Below, piece by piece: positions 1-4,176 of a stretch of 16,003 bases of DNA. This stretch comes from SURF-58 sp041305085. Its GTDB lineage: Archaea > Nanobdellota > Nanobdellia > Woesearchaeales > UBA9642. The stretch covers positions 1 through 16,003 of the forward strand of contig JBFYMA010000030.1 in assembly GCA_041305085.1 (NCBI GenBank). The letters are read 5' to 3'. Every line of letters starts with the position of its first letter. Positions within the stretch are counted from its first letter, which is position 1. Both the position numbers and the translations under genes were made by a program. The notes under the pieces are model-generated. The model ran no database searches, was not told where the DNA came from, and worked only from the letters and a program-made list of their open reading frames with translations.

Positions 1-120
1 AAAAAGCTCAGAGAAAAAAAAGAGCAGTATTTCACTGGATTTCCAGAGCTGAAGAAATTCTTCAACGAGCTGATAGAGTATGCCAAGGAAAAGAAGATAA
101 TCTCAGAAGAAGAAAGCTAA
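1..120 (+). CDS. C-terminal fragment of an unrecognised protein
   Basis: An open frame runs from the left edge to a TAA at 118-120 and gives 39 residues. They are rich in Lys and Glu with a short aromatic stretch (YFTGFPELKKFF) and look like a C-terminal helix. The start lies outside the window and I do not recognise the family. Its stop overlaps the stop of the converging minus-strand RHH gene (TAG at 117-119), so the two genes are packed tail to tail. That tight junction and the uninterrupted frame are the main reasons to call it coding. Confidence 0.6.
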   Translation, partial: KKLREKKEQYFTGFPELKKFFNELIEYAKEKKIISEEES

Positions 121-347
121 TTTTCCTCAATTATTTTTTCCATTGCTCTTTCAAGCTTGGCGCTCATGTTATAGCCTTTGCTCCTGCAGTATTTTCTGAA
201 TCTGGAAGCTATGGACTTGTCAATAGTAAAATTAAGCCTTGCCTTTGTTTCGAGTTTTTTCGTTGTCTCAAACTCTATAAGGCTGTCAAAAAATTCCTTG
301 TCCCTTTTTGCAATCTTTTTTGCAAGCTTAACTAGTTCTGATGGCAT
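117..347 (-). CDS. Small ribbon-helix-helix (RHH) protein, probable antitoxin of the Fic/Doc pair
   Basis: This 76-residue basic protein has a charged helical N-terminus (1-33). It is followed by an RHH-like fold at about 36-74: a strand (ARLNFTID), a helix (KSIASRFRKYCRSKG) and a second helix (SAKLERAMEKIIEE). RHH proteins of this size are commonly DNA-binding antitoxins or autoregulators. Its ATG at 345-347 lies 18 bp inside the end of the upstream Fic/Doc frame, so the two are co-transcribed and probably translationally coupled. The order is toxin first and antitoxin second, the reverse of classical phd-doc. A palindrome upstream of the toxin start is the likely binding site. The RHH fold is assigned by eye; the antitoxin role is inferred from context. 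Confidence 0.75.
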   Translation of the reverse strand: MPSELVKLAKKIAKRDKEFFDSLIEFETTKKLETKARLNFTIDKSIASRFRKYCRSKGYNMSAKLERAMEKIIEEN

Positions 348-675
348 CTTTAATCAAATCATCTATTTTTTTTATGCTGGTTATGTTCTTTAGCAGTACT
401 TTTTTTACAAATTTGCCTATTTGCTCATCATTTGACTTGTACTTTTTGTGTTCAATCATGGTTTTTATCAGCAGTGCTGCTGTTCTCTTATTTCCATCTT
501 CAAAAACATGATCAATGAGTATAGCTCTCACAACCCATGCCAGTGCTTTTGTCCAGTTTTCTGATTTTTTTGCATAGCTTAGCGCAAATTCAAGGCTTGG
601 CTCATTGTGAATGTTTGTTTCCTCAAACAATTTATTCATAGCAATTATATCTTTTTTTGTAAAATGAAATTCCAT
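328..675 (-). CDS. Fic/Doc-family protein (toxin-like)
   Basis: The protein has 115 residues, close to the size of phage P1 Doc. Residues 56-67 read HVFEDGNKRTAA, which matches the Fic/Doc active-site motif HxFx(D/N)(A/G)NKRTA. It includes the catalytic His56 and the anion-binding GNKR loop. Doc proteins phosphorylate EF-Tu and Fic proteins usually AMPylate targets. The NKR form is closer to Doc, but substrate and reaction cannot be read from sequence. The ATG at 673-675 sits 4 bp from a perfect inverted repeat (680-699), with a TATA-like AAATTTAAATAT (709-720, minus) just upstream. That gives a very short leader. It is the first gene of a two-gene operon with the RHH gene. Confidence 0.88.
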   Translation of the reverse strand: MEFHFTKKDIIAMNKLFEETNIHNEPSLEFALSYAKKSENWTKALAWVVRAILIDHVFEDGNKRTAALLIKTMIEHKKYKSNDEQIGKFVKKVLLKNITSIKKIDDLIKDAIRTS

Positions 676-679
676 TTTT

Positions 680-699
680 TATACACATTTGTGTGTATA
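680..699. promoter_or_regulatory. Palindromic operator at the Fic/Doc-RHH promoter
   Basis: TATACACA-TTTG-TGTGTATA is a perfect 8-bp inverted repeat with a 4-bp spacer. It lies between the minus-strand TATA box (709-720) and the Fic/Doc start codon (675), where transcription should begin. Position and symmetry fit an autorepressor site for the RHH protein encoded downstream. That binding is inference. Confidence 0.65.
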
Positions 700-708
700 G
701 ATATCAGC

Positions 709-720
709 ATATTTAAATTT
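709..720 (-). promoter_or_regulatory. TATA box of the Fic/Doc-RHH operon
   Basis: On the minus strand this reads AAATTTAAATAT. It is about 35-40 bp from the start codon, so transcription would begin inside or next to the operator at 680-699. Confidence 0.5.
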
Positions 721-732
721 TTTGTTTTTTTG

Positions 733-896
733 GGCTCTGTAGAAAATCTCGCCAAAGGCGAGTTTTTGCCGAGTTCGCCTCCCACTCTGATAGGATGAAT
801 GTGCTCGTCCCCGAAGGGGCCAACCCCCCACTCGCACTCGTATGCATTACTTGAAAGGGCTCACAAAGAGGCAAAAAAGACATTTTCTACAGAGCC
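733..896. repeat. Structured dispersed repeat, copy 1
   Basis: The ends are 15-bp perfect inverted repeats (733-747 and 882-896). Inside are a hairpin with AAA loop (CTCGCC/GGCGAG, 748-762), a hairpin with GAA loop (CCCC/GGGG, 809-819), then CCAACCCCCC, and a core box GGCAAAAAAGACATT at 870-884. The same parts in the same order recur in copy 2 (about 11604-11756) and, inverted, in copy 3 (15884-15981). The GAA-type loop lies 57-58 nt from the core box in all three. No convincing coding frame runs through it. A T7 run follows on the plus strand (898-904). It could be a small mobile element or a structured RNA; the strand of any transcript is unknown. Confidence 0.7.
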
Positions 897-905
897 GTTT
901 TTTTG

Positions 906-914
906 AAAAAAAAA
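906..914 (-). terminator. T-run terminator after the tRNA operon
   Basis: On the minus strand a run of nine T residues starts 2 nt past the discriminator base of tRNA-Ile. This is the usual archaeal U-stretch termination signal. A T7 run in the opposite direction (898-904, plus) closes repeat copy 1. Confidence 0.55.
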
Positions 915-929
915 GTGAGCCCGGCGAGA

Positions 930-950
930 ATTTCAGAACAATACTTTTCC
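930..950 (-). other. tRNA-Ile intron 3, in the T-loop (21 nt)
   Basis: The central helix is exon TTCA (956-953) with intron TGAA (935-932). The bulges are AAG on the 5' side and ATT on the 3' side. The outer helix is the T-stem GCGAG/CTCGC and a short inner helix GAA/TTC lies within the intron. Cutting each bulge after its second base gives a normal 7-nt T-loop, TTCAAAT. In tRNA numbering this is position 59/60. Confidence 0.85.
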
Positions 951-979
951 TTTGAACTCGCGACCACTCGATTATCAGT

Positions 980-1008
980 TTTGCCATCTGTTGCAATAAC
1001 AACAGGTT
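980..1008 (-). other. tRNA-Ile intron 2, in the anticodon stem (29 nt)
   Basis: The central helix is exon TGCT (1014-1011) with intron GGCA (985-982), including one G-U pair. The bulges are CGA and AAA. The intron has a strong inner helix CTGTTG/CAACAG. Splicing restores CTCGA-CTGATAA-TCGAG. The cut could slide by one A without changing the product. Position is about 30/31. Confidence 0.75.
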
Positions 1009-1019
1009 CGAGCACTCCA

Positions 1020-1048
1020 TTGCCCCAACACGCTCGTGGGGGAGTAGT
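1020..1048 (-). other. tRNA-Ile intron 1, in the D-loop (29 nt)
   Basis: The central helix is exon GCCT (1054-1051) with intron GGGC (1025-1022), including one G-U pair. The bulges are GGA and AAT. Splicing gives D-loop AGCCTGGTG, with G18G19 intact and G at position 21 in place of the usual A. The inner helix is weak, and the C- and G-runs can pair in another register, so the exact ends are less certain than for intron 3. Confidence 0.65.
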
Positions 1049-1070
1049 CCAGGCTAAGCTACGGGCTCAA

Positions 1071-1185
1071 CGCCCCCGCCCGGGATCGAACCGGGGACCT
1101 CATGGTTACTTACCGCACTTGTTCGGTAAGTCCCGAACGTTAGTGAGGATAACAGCCATGCGCTCTACCGCTAAGCTACAGGGGC
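1071..1185 (-). tRNA. tRNA-Asn (GUU) with an anticodon-loop intron
   Basis: On the minus strand the acceptor stem GCCCCTG (1185-1179) pairs with CGGGGGC (1078-1072) through one G-U pair. It is followed by discriminator G, typical for tRNA-Asn. The D-arm is GCTT-AGCGGTA-GAGC. The anticodon stem CATGG/CCATG closes loop CTGTTAA (anticodon GTT at 1153-1151). The variable loop is AGGTC and the T-arm CCCGG-TTCGATC-CCGGG. A 43-nt insert (1107-1149) splits the anticodon loop near position 37/38; its ends can shift by up to two bases. If the 5' cut fell three bases earlier the product would be tRNA-Thr(GGU), but G73 argues for Asn. CCA is not encoded. Confidence 0.8.
1107..1149 (-). other. tRNA-Asn intron (43 nt, about position 37/38)
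   Basis: The insert can form either of two exclusive hairpins: ACTTACCG with CGGTAAGT (8 bp), or GTTCGG with CCGAAC (6 bp). I could not draw a standard 3-4-3 BHB at the expected junction, unlike the Ile introns. Its splicing structure or exact ends are therefore uncertain. Confidence 0.65.
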
Positions 1186-1275
1186 ATATTTTCAAGGGCT
1201 TGGGCCTGGAAAGGCACAACCCTTACTTTGGGTGCGGCCTTTTGTAAAGGACGCAGCCTCAGGGGCACGATAGAT
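1186..1275 (-). ncRNA. Structured leader of the tRNA operon (possible small RNA)
   Basis: About 90 nt separate the predicted transcription start (about 1275) from tRNA-Asn. Two hairpins are visible: 1233-1254 (TGCG/CGCA and CCTTT/AAAGG with one 1x1 mismatch) and 1194-1224 (AAGGG/CCCTT enclosing GCCT/AGGC). I looked for another tRNA here and found no T-arm. It may be only a leader; the strand of any stable RNA is not certain. Confidence 0.35.
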
Positions 1276-1295
1276 AATCCAAGAACTAATAGTTT

Positions 1296-1307
1296 ATTTA
1301 TAAATAT
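1296..1307 (-). promoter_or_regulatory. TATA box of the tRNA operon
   Basis: TATTTATAAATA on the minus strand is the only strong TATA box upstream of tRNA-Asn. It would start a transcript near 1275. Confidence 0.6.
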
Positions 1308-1353
1308 TTAGTCTTTTTACTGTATTTAAAAATTACTCAAAAACGCAGCACCA

Positions 1354-1435
1354 GGTATAATTTATACCCAATAAATGTATAATATATACCACAAACTTTT
1401 TATATAAGATATTCATATAAGGTATAATATATACC
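1354..1435. promoter_or_regulatory. Three-site operator and TATA box of the HEPN/MNT operon
   Basis: The 15-bp palindrome GGTATAATWTATACC occurs at 1354-1368 and 1421-1435. A copy with one changed base (first G to T) lies at 1376-1390. A TATA element (CTTTTTATATAAG, about 1396-1408) sits between the second and third sites, so the third site covers the expected transcription start. This is the layout of an autorepressed toxin-antitoxin promoter. The protein that binds is not identified. Confidence 0.7.
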
Positions 1436-1457
1436 ATAAGATGGTTAAAAAAGCACC

Positions 1458-1895
1458 ATGACATCAATAGAAGAGCACAAAAGGAAAATAAAAGAGCACA
1501 ATGAAGAGTTGGACGAGGCCATAGATAAAGGAGTAGAAAACAGGGCAGCCACAATAGGGTTTCATTGCAGTGCGTGCTCTCTTCAGATTTTGGAGCTTTA
1601 TCTTCATGCAGCAAAAAAAATACCAACAGGAAAAATATTAAAGCATGAGTGGTTTAAGAAGCCTACAGTTGGCCAAAAAAAAGAGGCTCTGGCAGACAGA
1701 AAAGTAGGAGTTATTTTTTAAGACAAAGAAAAAATTTATTCCCTGCTTTACACAATTGAAGAAAAAAGAAATAATCTTATCTATGGAAAATCAGGAAAAA
1801 AAGATATTGAAGAAATTCTGGAAGCGTTCAATGAACTAAGAACAATCCTTATGCAAAAAATAAAAAAAGAAGGTGTTGAACTTGAAAAAATATGA
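1458..1895 (+). pseudogene. HEPN-domain protein (MNT partner) with an in-frame stop
   Basis: From the ATG at 1458 the frame gives 87 residues to a TAA at 1719-1721. It then continues in the same frame for 57 more residues to TGA at 1893-1895. Both parts read as one archaeal HEPN protein of about 145 aa. The first holds the helical core (ATIGFHCSACSLQILELYLH and KHEWFKK). The part after the stop carries IEEKRNNLIYGK, the conserved RN-x-L-x-YG segment where HEPN RNases place their active-site residues. The stop follows a T6 run and looks like a single-base nonsense change or a sequence error. Without readthrough the product lacks that segment. It is followed directly by an MNT nucleotidyltransferase gene, the classical HEPN/MNT toxin-antitoxin pairing. 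Confidence 0.75.
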
Positions 1896-2499
1896 TGCAA
1901 TAGCATATGCACAAAGCTTTTTGTCTTTTGCCACAAGAAAAGGCTTTTTGAAGAACAATATAAAAGAGATAATACTGTTTGGTTCTGCGCTGAGGGATGA
2001 ACTTGACAAAAAAAGTGATATAGACTTGTTTGTAAATGCAGAAAAAGATTTGCCAAAAATTCAACAAATAATCAAAGAGATGGAAAGTGCATTCTATAAA
2101 ACAAAAGAATTCAAAGAATGGGGCTACAGGGGAATACAAAACAAAATAAGCATCATTGTTGGAGACTTAAAAAACTGGAAGCTGCAGTCATCAATAAAAA
2201 GCGAAGGCATAATACTTTACTCAAAATACAAAGAAAGCCCTTCTGGGCTGGAAAACTATCACCTTATACATTTTAATCCCATAAAGAACATCGCAAAAAG
2301 AAACAAAGTAATAAGAAAATTATATGGCAGAGCAGAAAAAGACCAGAATTATTCTGGAATGATAAAGCAAAGCTCAGGACAAGAGCTTGACTCAAAAAAC
2401 TTCATTGTTCCAGCTGAAAAAAGCAGCGAAATAATATCTTTCCTAAACGATGAAAAAGTAAGCTATACAATAAGAGAGGTTTGGGTTGAAAAATTATAA
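1882..2499 (+). CDS. MNT-type nucleotidyltransferase, HEPN partner
   Basis: The N-terminus carries the Pol-beta-type nucleotidyltransferase motif LFGSALRDELDKKSDIDLFV: GS, then DxD ten residues on, which bind nucleotide and metal. In HEPN/MNT modules the MNT protein is the antitoxin and in studied cases modifies or blocks the HEPN RNase. The C-terminal part (about 110 residues, including NYHLIHFNP and NKVIRKLYGR) is not a domain I recognise. I prefer a TTG start at 1882. The alternative GTG at 1873 lies inside the Shine-Dalgarno-like AGGTG (1871-1875), which is 6 bp before the TTG. It overlaps the end of the HEPN frame. It ends 10 bp from the converging SPFH gene. Confidence 0.82.
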   Translation: MKKYDAIAYAQSFLSFATRKGFLKNNIKEIILFGSALRDELDKKSDIDLFVNAEKDLPKIQQIIKEMESAFYKTKEFKEWGYRGIQNKISIIVGDLKNWKLQSSIKSEGIILYSKYKESPSGLENYHLIHFNPIKNIAKRNKVIRKLYGRAEKDQNYSGMIKQSSGQELDSKNFIVPAEKSSEIISFLNDEKVSYTIREVWVEKL

Positions 2500-2509
2500 C
2501 AAAAAAAAA

Positions 2510-3409
2510 CTATGCCCTGGATTTTTTCTTCTCCAAAGGCACTATCTGCACGCCTGAAACATCGCTCATTACATTCACAAGGTTGCTCTTGCTGTCAATC
2601 ACGAACTTGCTGGCATTTTTCAGGGATTCCTGGGTGACTTCAAGCTTTTTATAGATCTGTGCATCATTCCTGAAATATTTGTTAAGGGCATCATTTACCA
2701 GCTTGATCTGTTCAGCCTTTGCCTGGGCCACATTGATTATTGCCTGGGCTTCTCCCTCAGCCTTAAGGATTTCTCCCTGCCTAAACCCTTCAGACCGCTT
2801 TATCTCTGCCCTTCTTTCACCGTCAGCCTTTGTCTCTGTGGCTGTTGCAAGATCCATGGCTGCGATCTTTTCCTGCTCTGCCTTTACAACCTTGTTCATG
2901 GCTTCCTGGACGTCCTGGGGAGGCTCAATCTTCTGAATCTCAACCCTCAGCACCTCAACGCCGTATGAGTCTGTCTCCTTGTCCAGAACAGTCTCAACCT
3001 TGCTGTTTATCTCGTCCCTATTCTCGTTTGCCTCTGTAAGGGTCATTTTTCCAATCACTGCCCTTAATGTTGTCCTTGCAAGGCTTGTAAGCTGTGCTTC
3101 ATGATCATCCACATTATAAGTAGCCTTTTTTACGTCTTTTATCTTGTAATATACAACTGCGTCAACAATCGCGTTCAGCTTGTCCTTTGTGATAACAGTC
3201 TGGGGCTGGACATCCACCATCTGCTCTGTAATGTTTACCTTGGTAAGCTTCTGGGCAAAAGGAATAATCCATGTAAGCCCCTGCTCCACAGTGTTTACAT
3301 ATTTTCCAAAAAATTCCACAAGCCCTTTTTCTATGGGCCTCACAATCCTGAAGCCTGCAAAAAAGAACACAACTGCAATTATTATTATAAGCCAAGTCAA
3401 AAACGCCAT
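2510..3409 (-). CDS. Stomatin/prohibitin-like SPFH (Band 7) membrane protein
   Basis: The 299-residue protein has one N-terminal membrane segment (about residues 3-22). A Band 7/SPFH domain follows (about 24-190) with typical phrases such as RIVRPIEKGLVEFFGKY, LARTTLRAVIGKMTL and VEVLRVEIQKIEPP. Then comes a long Ala/Glu/Lys-rich coiled coil (about 180-250) that drives oligomer rings in this family. Related QmcA/stomatin-like proteins form membrane scaffolds and often interact with proteases. No NfeD-type partner lies next to it here. The ATG is preceded by GGGGTGA, a good ribosome binding site. A TATA box on the minus strand at 3448-3460 implies a short leader, unlike most operon heads in the window. 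Confidence 0.92.
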   Translation of the reverse strand: MAFLTWLIIIIAVVFFFAGFRIVRPIEKGLVEFFGKYVNTVEQGLTWIIPFAQKLTKVNITEQMVDVQPQTVITKDKLNAIVDAVVYYKIKDVKKATYNVDDHEAQLTSLARTTLRAVIGKMTLTEANENRDEINSKVETVLDKETDSYGVEVLRVEIQKIEPPQDVQEAMNKVVKAEQEKIAAMDLATATETKADGERRAEIKRSEGFRQGEILKAEGEAQAIINVAQAKAEQIKLVNDALNKYFRNDAQIYKKLEVTQESLKNASKFVIDSKSNLVNVMSDVSGVQIVPLEKKKSRA

Positions 3410-3447
3410 TCTGAATCACCCCTTTTTAGAGAGAGTGGGATTGCCCG

Positions 3448-3460
3448 ATGTTTATAAAGG
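3448..3460 (-). promoter_or_regulatory. TATA box and ribosome binding site of the SPFH gene
   Basis: On the minus strand CCTTTATAAACAT lies about 46 bp before the start codon. The transcript would have a leader of roughly 18-20 nt containing GGGGTGA. This gene therefore uses Shine-Dalgarno initiation, while its divergent neighbour at 3541 appears leaderless. Confidence 0.55.
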
Positions 3461-3509
3461 TTTTTAATCGCTTCAAGCAAAAAAGACAGTTAACTCAGCC
3501 CACCAAACC

Positions 3510-3519
3510 TTTTATAAAT
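3510..3519 (+). promoter_or_regulatory. TATA box of the bacilliredoxin gene
   Basis: TTTTATAAAT is centred about 27 bp before the ATG at 3541, so the transcript should start at or next to the start codon. This promoter resembles the one upstream of the Hel308 half without gaps over 39 bp. Confidence 0.6.
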
Positions 3520-3540
3520 AACAGGCTTCTTCTTGAATAT

Positions 3541-3894
3541 ATGGAAGACAATCCTATAATAATGTTGGAAACAGTCGGGCAGCTGGAAGAGCTATTGGAA
3601 CAGAGCAGTACAAAGACAGTTTTTTTGTTCAAAAACAGCACACAATGCGGCATAAGCGCCAAAGCCAAACAGGATTTCCAGACTTTTGTGGTAAAGCATG
3701 AAGAAAACAAGGATTTTGTTTTTGCAATAGTTGACGTGATAGAGCACAGGGATGTTTCAGACAGGATAGAGGAGCTTCTGGAAGTAGAGCACGAAAGTCC
3801 GCAGCTTATAATAGTAAAAAAAGGAAAACAGGTTTTCAACACAAGCCACTGGGACATAACACTTGAAAGAATTGAGGAGAATGTTTCTGAATAA
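3541..3894 (+). CDS. Monothiol bacilliredoxin, YtxJ/BrxC (DUF2847) family
   Basis: The 117-residue protein has a thioredoxin-like fold with a single active-site cysteine in NSTQCGISAKA (Cys36, CxxS). It also has FAIVDVIEHRDVSDRI and a C-terminal SHWDI, all hallmarks of the YtxJ/BrxC family. In Firmicutes these proteins remove bacillithiol from proteins. Finding one in an archaeal-type context suggests transfer from bacteria or another low-molecular-weight thiol; no bacillithiol synthesis gene lies in the window. The ATG at 3541 is preferred over upstream starts in the same frame because a TATA box lies 27 bp before it and the family fold begins there. The upstream extension would read through the promoter. 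Confidence 0.85.
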   Translation: MEDNPIIMLETVGQLEELLEQSSTKTVFLFKNSTQCGISAKAKQDFQTFVVKHEENKDFVFAIVDVIEHRDVSDRIEELLEVEHESPQLIIVKKGKQVFNTSHWDITLERIEENVSE

Positions 3895-3955
3895 TCATCT
3901 GATCTGAACAATAAATGATATGAATAGCGTAATACATTATATGCATAATTCTTTT

Positions 3956-4023
3956 ATTGAGCCAGTATAAGCCGGGCTTTGCCCTGGTTTAACCAGCCGA
4001 AGGCTGGCATTAACTGGTTCAAT
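3956..4023. ncRNA. Three-way-junction element (candidate ncRNA or structured DNA)
   Basis: An 11-bp closing stem (ATTGAGCCAGT 3956-3966 with ACTGGTTCAAT 4013-4023, one G-U pair on the plus strand) encloses two hairpins. P2 is 3972-3987 (CCGGGC-TTT-GCCC-T-GG, one bulged T). P3 is 3993-4007 (CCAGCC-GAA-GGCTGG). All joints are short and A/T-rich, giving a compact 68-nt three-way junction. The G-U in the closing stem is a weak hint for a plus-strand RNA. It sits in the 282-bp gap before the Hel308 half, which otherwise holds AT-rich sequence and a promoter. No known RNA family is recognised. Confidence 0.5.
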
Positions 4024-4146
4024 GAAGCAATACAGCACAAAATATAACACAATCAGCACATTATATATCATACACACAACAAGACCGCACAGGATTCATA
4101 TTACTAACACTTGGATTCTATTCACACTGGCCAATCCACCCAACCA

Positions 4147-4154
4147 TTTATAAA
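4147..4154 (+). promoter_or_regulatory. TATA box of the Hel308 C-terminal half
   Basis: TTTATAAA is centred about 27 bp before the ATG at 4177. This argues for a leaderless transcript beginning at that codon and against the earlier start at 4111 in the same frame. Confidence 0.65.
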
Positions 4155-4176
4155 CAACAAATTATTACTTGCGGGG

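Larger units (their letters stand above)
916..1068 (-). tRNA. tRNA-Ile (GAU) interrupted by three introns
   Basis: The minus strand begins GAGCCCG (1068-1062) and ends CGGGCTC plus discriminator A (923-916); these form a perfect 7-bp acceptor stem. Between them all cloverleaf parts are present but separated by three insertions. Removing 1048-1020, 1008-980 and 950-930 leaves 74 nt. The result has a D-arm GCTT-AGCCTGGTG-GAGT, an anticodon arm CTCGA-CTGATAA-TCGAG with anticodon GAT, variable loop TGGTC and T-arm GCGAG-TTCAAAT-CTCGC. Each junction can be drawn with a 4-bp central helix and two 3-nt bulges, all cut after the second bulge nucleotide; the T-loop one is the cleanest. The gene begins 2 nt after tRNA-Asn on the same strand, so the two probably share a transcript. 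Confidence 0.85.

Noticed and set aside
607..798. 63-residue plus-strand frame
   Set aside because: It overlaps the Fic/Doc gene and its promoter and runs into structured repeat copy 1.
903..1247. 114-residue open frame on the plus strand
   Set aside because: It runs antisense through both tRNA genes; its open state comes from tRNA composition and no protein family is visible.
1186..1275. A third intron-containing tRNA upstream of tRNA-Asn
   Set aside because: No T-arm (GTTCRA type) or matching acceptor ends could be found.
680..1435. Possible CRISPR-like array from many short palindromes
   Set aside because: The palindromes differ from each other, spacing is irregular and there are no spacers or cas genes.
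1333..1626. 97-residue minus-strand frame
   Set aside because: It is antisense to the HEPN gene and its operator array and has no recognisable features.
3448..3540. Longer N-terminus for the bacilliredoxin
   Set aside because: It would translate the TATA box and the divergent promoter region; the family fold starts after the ATG at 3541.
3956..4023. Integron attC site
   Set aside because: It has two internal hairpins in a three-way junction, no GTTRRRY core and no integrase or cassette array nearby.
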